From Streptomyces endocoffeicus (GTDB lineage Bacteria; Actinomycetota; Actinomycetes; Streptomycetales; Streptomycetaceae): DNA of 64,000 nucleotides. Under the pieces are notes generated by a model. It was not told the DNA's origin and ran no database searches. It saw only the letters and a program-made list of their open reading frames with translations. The DNA is taken from assembly GCF_016741935.1 (NCBI RefSeq), contig NZ_JAERRG010000013.1, positions 1 through 64,000 on the forward strand, read 5' to 3'. Each line of letters opens with the position of its first letter. Position 1 is the first letter of the stretch. The position numbers and the translations under genes were made by a program. Below are positions 1-8,630 of the stretch, in pieces.

Positions 1-32
1 TCAAGGCCCCCGCGCTGCTGCTCGGAGCGTAA
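1..32 (+). CDS. Possible C-terminal tail of a truncated upstream gene
   Basis: An open frame enters from the left edge and stops at TAA (30-32), giving a short tail ending PALLLGA. The codons are G/C-rich at the third position, as in real genes here. Ten codons are too few to identify a family, and the frame could be open by chance. Confidence 0.25.
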   Translation, partial: KAPALLLGA

Positions 33-76
33 CGGCCGGAAGATCTTTGACGCGTCCGCGAGGGCGATGGAACAGT

Positions 77-101
77 TGCAACGTTTGATGTAAACGTTGC
101 A
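77..101. promoter_or_regulatory. Perfect inverted repeat, likely operator of the esterase gene
   Basis: TGCAACGTTT (77-86) and AAACGTTGCA (92-101) are perfect 10-bp arms around a 5-bp spacer. The site ends just before the AGGAG ribosome binding site (103-107) and 12 bases before the ATG at 114, a position where a bound repressor would block expression. The CAACGTTT half-site style is common among LacI- and TetR-type operators (family knowledge). No regulator gene is adjacent inside the window, so the cognate protein is unknown. Confidence 0.6.
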
Positions 102-113
102 TAGGAGTTTCTG

Positions 114-1616
114 ATGTCGAAAGACGTGCACGGCCCCAGGGTGACCGTCGAGGGCGGCACCGTGGAGGGCCGTTTACTCGAGGGTGTCGCCTCCTTCCTG
201 GGAGTTCCGTACGCCGCGCCACCTTTCGGGTCGAACAGGATGCGGCCCCCGCAGCCGGTGGTTCCGTGGCAGGGCGTCCGCGACGCGGGCCGCATGGGGC
301 CGACAGCGCCGAAGGGGGACTACCCGCCTGCTTTCCGGCGGCTCTTCCTCGAGGTGGAGATCGAGGGGGAGGAGTGCCTCAACCTCAACGTATGGACGCC
401 CGACCCCAAGGTGAGCGGCCTTCCGGTGCTGGTGTGGATCCACGGCGGCTCGTTCGCCAACGGCTCCAATTCCGTGGCGGCGTACGACGGGTCGGCCTTC
501 GCGCGCAGCGGCGTGGTCTGCGTGGCGATCAACTACCGGCTCGCCGCGGAGGGTTTTCTCTTCCTCGGCGACGGCGCGGCCAACCTCGGCCTGCAGGACC
601 AGGTGGCCGCACTGGAATGGGTGCGGGACAACATCGCCGCCTTCGGCGGCGACCCCGGGAACGTGACGGTCGCGGGGGAGTCGGCCGGTGCGATGAGCAT
701 CGCCACCCTGCTGGCTATGCCGTCCGCAGCCGGGCTGTTCGCCCGCGCCATCACGCAGTCCGGCGCCGCCGCCAACACGATCACTGCCGAGCAGGGGCTG
801 GCGGTCAGCAACCTGCTGGCCGAAGCCCTCGACGTGCCGGCCACCAGGGACGCCATCGCCGCCGTTCCGCTCGACCGGCTCGTGCGTGCCGCCGCCGAGG
901 CGGTTACCGAGGTCCAGACCAATGCCGACCCCGCCAAGTGGGAAAGCCTCGCAGGGAGCGGTCTGCCGTTCGCGCCGGTGATCGACGGCACCGTCCTGCC
1001 GGCCCATCCGCTGGACGCCGCCCGCGCCGGGACGAGCGCCCCGGTTCCGCTGCTGACGGGCTGGAACCGCGACGAAAATCGCTTGGTACTCGTGGGCATG
1101 AACATGCTCGACGCGATAGACGAATCCACCCTGCTCGCCGCGGCGGGGGCCTACGGGCTCGGGCCGGAAGCGGTGGAGATCTACCGCGCCGCGCGCCCCG
1201 GCGCGACCCCCGCCGATCTGTTCGCGGCGCTCAGCACCGACTCGTCCTACGCCCTTCCGGCCCTCCGGTATGCCGAGGCCCGCATCGCCGGGGGCACCGG
1301 GCCCACCTGGGTGTACCGCTTCGACCATCTGGAGCCGACCGACAACCACGGCTTCGGCGCTTGCCACGCGTCGGAGGTGCCGTTCGTCTTCCGGACCGAG
1401 GGCCACGACAGCGTACGGGCGCTCATCGGGGACCATCCCTCGCCGACGGCAGCCGCCACAGCGCATGAGGTGTGGGTGTCCTTCGCCCGCGAGGGCACGC
1501 CCGGCTGGGAGCCTTATGACACGACCCGCCGTCCCACGGCACTGATCTCGGAGAAGGTTCGCGTGGTCGACGATCCCGCCCCCGACGAGCGTCACGCCTG
1601 GGACGGCATCCGCTAG
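114..1616 (+). CDS. Type B carboxylesterase/lipase
   Basis: A 500-aa alpha/beta hydrolase expected to hydrolyse carboxylic esters, probably in the cytoplasm because no signal peptide is seen. The oxyanion-hole motif HGGSF lies near residue 110, the nucleophile elbow GESAGA places Ser near 190, and a CHASEVPF segment near 418 carries the catalytic His region. Length fits the type B family. The start ATG is 7 bases after AGGAG and follows a palindromic operator, so it is probably repressed until a ligand appears. Its TAG stop lies inside a CTAG where an IS701-like element begins. The natural substrate cannot be read from sequence. Confidence 0.9.
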   Translation: MSKDVHGPRVTVEGGTVEGRLLEGVASFLGVPYAAPPFGSNRMRPPQPVVPWQGVRDAGRMGPTAPKGDYPPAFRRLFLEVEIEGEECLNLNVWTPDPKVSGLPVLVWIHGGSFANGSNSVAAYDGSAFARSGVVCVAINYRLAAEGFLFLGDGAANLGLQDQVAALEWVRDNIAAFGGDPGNVTVAGESAGAMSIATLLAMPSAAGLFARAITQSGAAANTITAEQGLAVSNLLAEALDVPATRDAIAAVPLDRLVRAAAEAVTEVQTNADPAKWESLAGSGLPFAPVIDGTVLPAHPLDAARAGTSAPVPLLTGWNRDENRLVLVGMNMLDAIDESTLLAAAGAYGLGPEAVEIYRAARPGATPADLFAALSTDSSYALPALRYAEARIAGGTGPTWVYRFDHLEPTDNHGFGACHASEVPFVFRTEGHDSVRALIGDHPSPTAAATAHEVWVSFAREGTPGWEPYDTTRRPTALISEKVRVVDDPAPDERHAWDGIR

Positions 1617-1677
1617 CTAGCGGTGGTTTGTTGACATCGGGTCGGGGCCGCAGTAGAAGGACGAGCGGGGGTGTGTG

Positions 1678-1977
1678 ATGACCGCTCGTCGTCCGTGTCC
1701 GCCGGCTCCGGGACCGCTGGAGCAGTACGCCGCCGGCTTTGATGATTTGTTCGACTCTCTGGCCCAGCGTCGGGGTTTTCGTCAGTACCTCACGGGGTTG
1801 CCGGCGCCGCGGGAACGGAACAAAACGCTGACATGCCTGGCCGAGGCCGAGCCGGTAGCGGGAGCCCAGCACCCCGCAGTACAGCGGCTGCAGTTCTTCC
1901 TCTCCGAATCCCCCTGGGAGCACGAGCGGATCAACACCCGTCGTCTTGACGTCGGCAACCGAGCAGCGCTCAGATAA
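1678..1977 (+). pseudogene. Truncated IS701-like transposase (N-terminal fragment)
   Basis: The 99-aa product carries the N-terminal signature of a common streptomycete IS701-type transposase: a proline-rich start, LAQRRGFRQYL, PRERNKTLTCLA and VQRLQFFLSESPW. Full-length relatives are around 400 aa and continue into a DDE domain. Here the match ends soon after RRL and the frame stops at TAA 1975-1977, so all catalytic residues are missing. It is a dead 5' fragment. The adjacent IS5-like element probably arrived at or near the break. Confidence 0.75.
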
Positions 1978-2001
1978 GGGGTCGTGCGGATAAACGTGCG
2001 G

Positions 2002-2844
2002 TCATGGTCGGCGGTTCGGGCGTTCGTCCCAGCGGTGAGTGGTCCATGCCTGCCGGATCAGGCTACGTACGGTAATGCTCGTGTCGGCGAGGTCGAAGAA
2101 GGCGTCGATGACGGTGGCGCGCCGCTCGTAGCAGCGGGCGAGCCGGTAGAAGGCGTTCTGCCAGGCATGGGTGCGTTCGACATGCCAACGCTGAATGGCC
2201 TGGATGGGCGCCTTCTCTCCTTTGTGCGCGATGCGTCCGTGCAGGCCACGTTCGTTGAGCAGCGCGCGGGTCTTGTCCGAGTCGTAGCCGGCGTCCAGGT
2301 GCACGGTGACGTCGTCGGGCAACGGCCCCAGGTCGTCCAGACGGTCCAGGGTCGGGGCGAGCAATGGGGAGTCGTGGCGGTTGGCGCCAGCCAGGACACG
2401 ACCCAGTGGAATGCCGTACCCGTCCGTCATGCCCGAGCGTTTCAGACCCTGTTTGGCGCGGTCGACCGGTGAGCGACCGGCGACCTCGCCGCCTCCGGGT
2501 GCCTTGGTGATGGAGCCGTCCACGGCGATCTGGTCGAGGACGAGGCCGACGATCCGGTCGTAGGAGTCCAGCGCGATCTGCTTGAGCTGGGCGAACACGC
2601 CGAGTTGTATCCACTCGTCGCGGCGGTTGCGGATCGTGGTGGCCGAGCAGGTCGTGTCGGCGATCGCTTCGTAAGAACAGCCGAAGCGCAGCAGTTGCAG
2701 CATCTTGTCGAAGATGATCCGGTCACTGATGCGCCGGCGGTGGCAGCCGAGTGGATGGTCTGGGTGGTACTCCGGCCGCTCGGGCAGCAGGGCCATGAAT
2801 TGGTCCCAGAGCGGTTCTGTCAGCCATGATGGAAGCGCGGGCAC
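2002..2844 (-). CDS. IS5-family transposase
   Basis: A 280-aa DDE transposase that would cut and rejoin the ends of its own element. An N-terminal helix-turn-helix region (LTEPLWDQFMALLPERP, then a CSATTIRNRRDEW segment) precedes the catalytic domain. The DDE residues are visible in AVDGSI, LDAGYDS and WHVERTHAW, the last with the R and following spacing typical of IS5-type enzymes. No frameshift is seen, so it may still be active. The next gene downstream on its own strand is the truncated IS701-like fragment, read in the opposite direction. Confidence 0.85.
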   Translation of the reverse strand: MPALPSWLTEPLWDQFMALLPERPEYHPDHPLGCHRRRISDRIIFDKMLQLLRFGCSYEAIADTTCSATTIRNRRDEWIQLGVFAQLKQIALDSYDRIVGLVLDQIAVDGSITKAPGGGEVAGRSPVDRAKQGLKRSGMTDGYGIPLGRVLAGANRHDSPLLAPTLDRLDDLGPLPDDVTVHLDAGYDSDKTRALLNERGLHGRIAHKGEKAPIQAIQRWHVERTHAWQNAFYRLARCYERRATVIDAFFDLADTSITVRSLIRQAWTTHRWDERPNRRP

Positions 2845-3039
2845 AGTTCTCCCCAGTGATCACAGAGTGCAGAGTTGTCCGGCGTCGGCCCAAGCCCCCT
2901 CTGGCAGAAGCCGCCACCGGGCCCGACCCCCACCGGCCCGGCGGCCGGCGACGTGGCCCGCGCCCCCCACCTGCCGCCCCCATGCTCAAATGCGCCGAAG
3001 GCGCGAAACGGCGCCGCAGACAACACGCGACCTCGACGC

Positions 3040-3583
3040 TCACTCCAGGACATGCCGCAAATAGCTTCGCGGATCCGCGAGATAACGGCGCCAGTGGTCG
3101 ACCAGCGCCAGCTCGCTCCAATCCACCCGCCGCATCCCGTGCTCGCCGACCTCGACCGCGTCGCGCAGATGACCTGCCCGCCGTTCTTCACCAACTCATT
3201 GAGGTGGCCGATGAGTTCCAGGCAGGAGGCGAAGGAGAGCGCCGCCTCCGGCTCGTCCATGACGTACAGTCCGGGCTGGAGGAACTTGCCCCGGAACGCC
3301 GCGAGAAACCCCTCGCCGTGGCTGACCGAATGCGGGCGGAAACCCTCCCGGTGCAGCGCGTCCAACGCGGTCTCGGCGCGCAGGAAGAACCCCTTGCGCG
3401 CCGACCAACTGCCCAGCATCCGCCGCCCGCGCGGCGCCGCGTCTCCCCGACGAGAAACGTCACGGGCGCGGTGAACCGCAGCCCGTCCGCCAGCAACCCC
3501 CGTACACACGGCACGGACCAGGGCCACTCCTCCTCCTCGTGCGCGCCCGGGTCAATGTGTGCGTACGCACGTTCGATAATCAT
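3040..3583 (-). pseudogene. Broken AAA/ABC-type ATPase
   Basis: Three frames must be joined to read this gene. It starts MIIERAYAH at 3583 and runs to FLVGE, where the Walker A glycine-lysine loop should follow; instead the sequence jumps to the later segment PRGRRMLGSWSARKGFF. The second segment keeps SHGEGF and a Walker B-like LYVMDEPEAALSF, then breaks after QVICAT. A third segment has VEVGEHGMRRVDW and ends RHVLE plus TGA at 3040-3042. Intact relatives are small single-domain AAA ATPases of around 250 aa. At least two deletions or shifts, including loss of Walker A, make it non-functional. Its start overlaps the 3' end of the sigma gene. Confidence 0.75.
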
Positions 3584-4097
3584 CGCCCGAGTCTCTCACG
3601 TGACGCTCCAGCTCCTCGCGAAGCCGGGCGAGGGTGCGATGCAGCGTGCTCTTGACCGTTCCGGCCGACACGCCGAGGGCGGCGGCCGTCTCCTCCGTGG
3701 ACATCTGCTCCCAGTACCGCAGCAGGACGACACTGCGCTGCTTCGGGGAGAGCGTCCTCATGACGTCCATCAGCAGAGCCCGGTCGGCGTGCCGCTCGGT
3801 GTCGTCCTCGATGCTCGTGTCCGGCAACTGCTCAGTGGGGACCTCCCGCAGCTTTCTGGCCCGCCACCATTCGGTTCGAGTGTTGATCATGGTCCGGCGC
3901 AGATAGGCGTCGGCGAGCTGCTTGTCCGCTATGCCATCCCAGCGGTCGTACGTTCGTGCGAGCGCTGTCTGCAGAAGGTCCTGCGCGTCGAACGGGTCGG
4001 CGATCAGGCGCCGGGCAGTGCGCAGCAGAGCGTCGTGCCGACTTCGTACGTATTCCTCGAATTCCAGCGCCTCACCAAGGTGCTCGCGCACGTTCAC
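3552..4097 (-). CDS. SigE-family (SigE70) ECF RNA polymerase sigma factor
   Basis: A 181-aa sigma factor that would direct RNA polymerase to its own promoter class. Region 2 is seen in FEEYVRSRHDALLRTA and DAQDLLQTALARTYDRW, and region 4 in LSPKQRSVVLLRYWEQMS followed by the helix-turn-helix AAALGVSAGTVKSTL. I chose the GTG at 4097 because AAAGGAG lies 8 bases upstream; an upstream ATG would add an unrelated leader. The secreted-protein gene lies 83 bases upstream on the same strand, with a strong hairpin in between. No anti-sigma gene is next to it, which is usual for the SigE70 group. Confidence 0.88.
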   Translation of the reverse strand: MNVREHLGEALEFEEYVRSRHDALLRTARRLIADPFDAQDLLQTALARTYDRWDGIADKQLADAYLRRTMINTRTEWWRARKLREVPTEQLPDTSIEDDTERHADRALLMDVMRTLSPKQRSVVLLRYWEQMSTEETAAALGVSAGTVKSTLHRTLARLREELERHVRDSGDDYRTCVRTH

Positions 4098-4119
4098 GTG
4101 GGGCTCCTTTCCGCCGCGG

Positions 4120-4148
4120 GCGGGCGCCCGGCTGTGCCGGGCGCCCGC
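4120..4148. terminator. Perfect 13-bp hairpin between the secreted-protein and sigma genes
   Basis: GCGGGCGCCCGGC (4120-4132) and GCCGGGCGCCCGC (4136-4148) pair perfectly around a 3-base loop. It sits after the stop of the secreted-protein gene (4181) and about 10 bases before the sigma gene's AAAGGAG. No U-tract follows. It can act as a terminator or attenuator that lowers sigma expression relative to the upstream gene. Confidence 0.6.
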
Positions 4149-4180
4149 GCTGCTCCGGGATTGGTGCACGTCGGCTGGGT

Positions 4181-4630
4181 TCAGATGCCCTTGCCGCAGT
4201 GCCAGGAGGCGTCGCCCCAGCTGAGGTTGGCGATGCACACGCGGGACTTGTAGCCCGTGTGGTCCCAGTAGTAGCCGGTGGAGTCCTTGGTCTTACCGTC
4301 CTTCGGGACGGGGTGCTGATCGGTGATCATTTTGTAGGCCCCGCCGTGCTTGCGCTCCAGCATCATGGTGCAGCTGGTGCCGTTCCAGGACTGGACGACC
4401 CCCTGGGCGAACCAGTGACCGTTGATCTTCTTGGTGTTCATCCAGCCCTTGCAGGCGCCCCGGGTGACCACCGAGTCGGGCTCGTATCCGTCGATGTGGA
4501 CGCCGTGCCGCGCCGACGCGACGGCCGCCGGCCGGTCCGTGCTCACGGCATGGGCCGGAGCCGCCAGTGCGAGTCCGCCGGCCAGGGCCGTAGTCACCGC
4601 CGCCAGGGCAATGCTCTTGTGTGCGTTCAC
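4181..4630 (-). CDS. Small secreted protein of unknown function
   Basis: A 149-aa protein with a clear Sec signal peptide: KS near the N-terminus, a hydrophobic stretch AAVTTALAGGLALAAP and an AHA-type cleavage site around residue 28. The mature part has four Cys (GACKGW, TSCTM, RVCIAN, WHCGKG), which could form two disulfides, and many Trp/Tyr residues, suggesting a compact extracellular fold. I do not recognise a family. It is co-directional with the SigE-type sigma gene, so the sigma factor may control it, though that is inference. Confidence 0.75.
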   Translation of the reverse strand: MNAHKSIALAAVTTALAGGLALAAPAHAVSTDRPAAVASARHGVHIDGYEPDSVVTRGACKGWMNTKKINGHWFAQGVVQSWNGTSCTMMLERKHGGAYKMITDQHPVPKDGKTKDSTGYYWDHTGYKSRVCIANLSWGDASWHCGKGI

Positions 4631-4914
4631 GATCTTGTCCTCTCTTCATGGGCCGGGCCCCGATGGCTGCTGCCGTACGGATGCGGGCGTTGCCCACCCC
4701 CGTGGAGCTACGTCCGCGCTTCGCACGGCGCCGCCGTGGGGCGTTGCGCTTTCGAGTTCACCGGGGCCGGAATTGTTCGGCACCCCTGTTCCGCCACACC
4801 GATCAATTGAGGTCAGGGCCGTGGCAGGTGAGGTGCTTGCCGCAGGTTCGGACGGTGCGTAGCTTGGCGCCGGTCAATCCGTCTCCGGGGGGAGGCGGGA
4901 GGGGGGAGTGACCG

Positions 4915-7900
4915 ATGGCGGGGCGTCCTGAGAGCCCGCTGGACCCGAGCGCGGGTCCGGTGCAGCGGTTGGCGTCGGAGTTACGGAAGCTGCGGACGGA
5001 GGCCGGAAGCCCCACCTATCGGGCCATGGCCGCGCGCACCGGCCACGGGGCGAGCACGCTGTCCGAAGCGGCGGCAGGGGAGCGGCTGCCCACCCTCCCG
5101 GTGATGCTGGCCTACGTGGAGGCTTGCGGTGGCGACCCCGAGGACTGGGAAGAGCGCTGGCGGCAGGCCACCGCCGAAGAAGCCGCCGAGCCACGCTCCG
5201 ACGACGCCGCCGAGCCTCCGTACCGGGGCCTGGCCCGCTTCGAACCGGACGACGCGGCCCTGTTCTTCGGCCGCGACCAACTCATCGACGACCTGCTGCA
5301 CCTGACCGCCCACCACCGGATCACCGCAGTGGTCGGCGCCTCCGGCAGCGGCAAATCCTCCCTGCTGCGCGCCGGCCTCATCCCCCGACTGCGCACCACC
5401 GACAACCCCGACTTACGCCCGGCCGCCCTGCGGATCATCACCCCCGGCGCCCACCCCCTGCCCGACCACGGGCCGCGGCTCGTCCCCAAAGAGGGCGAAG
5501 AGGCCGACACCTGGCTGGTCGTGGACCAGATGGAAGAGCTCTACACGCTCTGCGCCGACCCGGCGGAACGCACCCGGTTCATCGACCGCCTCCTGACCGC
5601 CCAGGCCTCCGACAGCCGGCTACGGGTACTGATCGCCGTACGAGCCGACTTCTTCGGACACCTGGCCGGCCACCGCCCCCTCGCCGACACCCTGCGCGAC
5701 GCCACCCTCCTGGTCCCGCCCATGAACCGCGACGAACTCCGCGAGGCCGTCGTCAAGCCCGCCCAGGCGGCAGGGCTCATCGTCGAACGCACCCTGACCG
5801 CCCGCATCATCGACGAGGTCGACGGCGAACCCGGCGCCCTGCCCCTGATGTCCCACGCCCTGCTGGAAACCTGGCACCGCCGCAAGGGCCGCGCCCTCAG
5901 CCTGACCGCCTACGAAGCGGTCGGGGGCATCCACGGCGCCGTCGCCCAGACCGCCGAAGACCTCTATACCGACCTGACTCCCGACCAGGCCGCCTGCGCC
6001 CGCCGGATCCTGCTGCGCCTGGTCACCCCGGGAGAGGGCGCGCAGGACACCAGGCGGCCCGCACCCCGGGAAGAACTGGAGACAGCCACCGCCACCGCCA
6101 CCGCCGCTACGGCTACCGCTACCGCTACCGCCGCCGTACTGGAGCGGCTGGTGAAGGCGCGACTGGTCATTCCCGACGGCAGCACGGTGCACCTCGCCCA
6201 CGAAGCCCTCATCGCCGCCTGGCCCCGGCTACGGAAATGGATCGACGACGCCCGCGAACGCCTGCGCCTGCACCGCCAGCTCACCGAAGCCGCCTACAGC
6301 TGGCAGACCCTCGGCCGCGATCCCGGCGCGCTCTACCGGGGCACCCGACTCGCCGCCGCCGAGGAGGCCTTCCCGGTCACCGACGCGAGCAACGAACTCA
6401 CCCCGCTGGAAGATGACTTCCTCACCAGCAGCTCCACCGCCCGCCACCACGAAGAGCAGGCAGCCGCCCGCACCACCCGACGCCTGCGCCAGTTCACCAC
6501 CACCTTGTCGATCCTGCTCGCCCTCGCCCTGACCGCCGGACTGATCGCTTGGCAGCAGTACCGGACCAGCGAGCAGCAACGGCACCAGGCGCTCACCGCC
6601 CAGCACAACGCGCTCTCCCGCCAACTGGCCGCACAGTCGGCCGGCCTCCTGGGCTCAAACCCTGACGTGGCCTCTCTTTTGGCTGTGCAGGCATACCGAA
6701 GCAGTCCTACGAAGGAGGCCACCGCCAGCCTCTTCAGTGCCGCGGCTCTACCGCTCCAACGCCGTCTGACCGGACACACCGACATGGTGGAGTCGGTGGT
6801 ATTCAGCCCCGACGGTCGCACGGTCGCCAGCGGAGGGGGAGATGGAAAGGTCCGGTTGTGGGACGCGGCGTCCGGCAGGTCGCGTATCACGCTGACAGCC
6901 CACGCCGAGGGTGTGGGGTCGGTGGCGTTCAGCCCGGACGGTCGCACGGTCGCCAGCGGAGGAGTGGACGGAAAGGTCCGGTTGTGGGACGCGGCGTCCG
7001 GCAGGTCGCGCATCACGCTGACAGCCCACACCCATGGTGTGGAGTCGGTTGCGTTCAGCCCAGACGGTCATACCGTGGCCAGCGGAGGGGGAGACGGGAA
7101 GATCCGGTTGTGGGACGCGGCGTCCGGCAAGCTGCGCACCACCTTCCCCGGAGGCACCGACGCCGTGTGGTCGGTGGCGTTCAGCCCGGACGGGCACACC
7201 TTGGCCAGCGGCAGCGACGACAAGGGCGCGCGCCTAGGGGAGGACAAGACCGTGCGCCTGTGGAACGTGGCGACCGGCAAGCTGCGCACCACCCTCACCG
7301 GAGACCCCCTGACGGTGAAGTCGGTTGCGTTCAGCCCGGATGGTCGCATGGTCGCCAGCGGAGGAGTGGACGGAAAGGTCCGGTTGCGGGACGCGGCGAC
7401 CGGCAAGCTGCGCACCACCCTTTCCGGGGACCCCGGCATGTCGGTGGAGTCGGTGGCGTTCAGTCCGGATGGCCGCACCGTGGCCGGCGGAGGCTGGGAG
7501 GACGGGAAGGTCCGGTTGTGGGACGTGGCGACCGGCAAGGTGCGCACCACCCTGACCGGACACACAGATTTCGTGGTGTCGGTTGCGTTCAGTCCGGACG
7601 GTCGCACTTTGGTCGGGGCTGGCGGCTACCAGACCGTGCGCCTGTGGAACGTGGCGTCCGGCAAGCTGCGCACCACCCTCACCGGAAGCACCGGCACCGT
7701 GGATTCGGCTGCGGTCAGCCCGGATGGTCGCACGGTGGCCGGCGGAGGGGAGGACGGGAAGGTCCGGTTGTGGGACGTGGCGTCCGGCAAGCTGCGCAGA
7801 ACCTTCGCCGGGCACACCGATGCCGTGGTGTCGGTGGCGTTCAGTCCGGACGGCCGCACCGTGGCCGGCGCCAGTGACGACGAGGCCGTGCGCCTGTGGG

Positions 7901-8529
7901 ACGTGGCGTCCGGCAAGCTGCGCACCACCTTCACCGGGCGCACCGACGTCGTGAACTCAGTGGCCTTCAACCCGGACGGCCACACCCTGGCTGCCGGTAT
8001 GTTCGGGGGGAAGGTCCGGTTGTGGGACGTGGCGACCGGCAAGGTGCGCAGAACCTTCACCGGGCACACCGACACTGTGAACTCGGTGGCGTTCAGTCGG
8101 GACGGCCGTACTTTGGCCAGCGGCAGTGACGACACGACCGTGCGCCTGTGGGACGTGGCGACCGGAAGGCCACGTGCCGCCTTCACCGGGCACACCGACA
8201 CCGTGGAGTCGGTTGCGTTCAGTCCGGACGGCCGCACCGTGGCCAGCGCCGGCTACGACAAGACCGTGCGCCTGTGGGACGTGGCGACCGGCAAACAGCG
8301 CACCGCCCTCACCCACACCGACACCGTGGAGGCGGTGGCGTTCAGTCCGGACGGCGGCACCTTGGCCAGTGCCAGTGACGACAAGACCGTGCGCCTGTGG
8401 GACGTGACCCTCCCTCGTGCAGCCTCCTCCATCAGGAAGCTCTGCCAAGCGGTCCACAGGTCCTTCACCGCAAGTGAAAGGTCGCTCTACCTGCCAGAAC
8501 AACCCACTGACCCAGTGTGCCGATCATGA
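4915..8529 (+). CDS. HTH-nSTAND1 NTPase with transmembrane helix and 13 WD40 repeats
   Basis: A 1204-aa signalling protein. Residues about 13-85 form an Xre-like HTH (FRAMAARTGHGASTLSEA-type region, here TYRAMAARTGHGASTLS). The nSTAND1 domain follows from about 101 (PYRGLARFEPDDAALFFGR), with Walker A GASGSGKSS near 141 and Walker B-like LVVDQMEELYTL near 200. One membrane helix (about 530-550) separates it from a WD40 region (about 611-1168) holding 13 units of SVAFSPDGRT...VRLWDVATGK type. An Ala-Thr low-complexity stretch lies near 385-405. STAND proteins are regulated switches that oligomerise on ligand binding, and many act in conflict or development. A GGGAGGGGGGAG stretch precedes the ATG. 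The ligand and output are unknown. Confidence 0.88.
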   Translation: MAGRPESPLDPSAGPVQRLASELRKLRTEAGSPTYRAMAARTGHGASTLSEAAAGERLPTLPVMLAYVEACGGDPEDWEERWRQATAEEAAEPRSDDAAEPPYRGLARFEPDDAALFFGRDQLIDDLLHLTAHHRITAVVGASGSGKSSLLRAGLIPRLRTTDNPDLRPAALRIITPGAHPLPDHGPRLVPKEGEEADTWLVVDQMEELYTLCADPAERTRFIDRLLTAQASDSRLRVLIAVRADFFGHLAGHRPLADTLRDATLLVPPMNRDELREAVVKPAQAAGLIVERTLTARIIDEVDGEPGALPLMSHALLETWHRRKGRALSLTAYEAVGGIHGAVAQTAEDLYTDLTPDQAACARRILLRLVTPGEGAQDTRRPAPREELETATATATAATATATATAAVLERLVKARLVIPDGSTVHLAHEALIAAWPRLRKWIDDARERLRLHRQLTEAAYSWQTLGRDPGALYRGTRLAAAEEAFPVTDASNELTPLEDDFLTSSSTARHHEEQAAARTTRRLRQFTTTLSILLALALTAGLIAWQQYRTSEQQRHQALTAQHNALSRQLAAQSAGLLGSNPDVASLLAVQAYRSSPTKEATASLFSAAALPLQRRLTGHTDMVESVVFSPDGRTVASGGGDGKVRLWDAASGRSRITLTAHAEGVGSVAFSPDGRTVASGGVDGKVRLWDAASGRSRITLTAHTHGVESVAFSPDGHTVASGGGDGKIRLWDAASGKLRTTFPGGTDAVWSVAFSPDGHTLASGSDDKGARLGEDKTVRLWNVATGKLRTTLTGDPLTVKSVAFSPDGRMVASGGVDGKVRLRDAATGKLRTTLSGDPGMSVESVAFSPDGRTVAGGGWEDGKVRLWDVATGKVRTTLTGHTDFVVSVAFSPDGRTLVGAGGYQTVRLWNVASGKLRTTLTGSTGTVDSAAVSPDGRTVAGGGEDGKVRLWDVASGKLRRTFAGHTDAVVSVAFSPDGRTVAGASDDEAVRLWDVASGKLRTTFTGRTDVVNSVAFNPDGHTLAAGMFGGKVRLWDVATGKVRRTFTGHTDTVNSVAFSRDGRTLASGSDDTTVRLWDVATGRPRAAFTGHTDTVESVAFSPDGRTVASAGYDKTVRLWDVATGKQRTALTHTDTVEAVAFSPDGGTLASASDDKTVRLWDVTLPRAASSIRKLCQAVHRSFTASERSLYLPEQPTDPVCRS

Positions 8530-8630
8530 GGCGCGAGGCTCTACTCGGGCGGGCCTCTAGTGGTGAGCCCTATGGTGATGAGGGGTGGAGCCCGAGCGGG
8601 GTGCTCCGCTCGGTCGCATAGAGGGGACGC

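Larger units (their letters stand above)
1613..2880. mobile_element. IS nest: truncated IS701-like element joined to an IS5-like element
   Basis: The CTAG at 1613-1616 is immediately repeated as CTAG at 1617-1620. IS701-family elements are known to duplicate a 4-bp YTAR target such as CTAG, so the left end probably starts here. The IS701-like transposase reading frame breaks down around 1945-1977. A complete IS5-like transposase follows on the opposite strand. A weak imperfect pair of ends (around 1984-2000 and 2862-2880, about 9 of 15 matching) could be the IS5 termini, but I cannot fix them. Outer limits are therefore approximate. Confidence 0.6.

Noticed and set aside
1..222. Minus-strand open frame at the left edge
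   Set aside because: It is Arg/Pro-rich, overlaps the operator and esterase start, and lacks a ribosome binding site.
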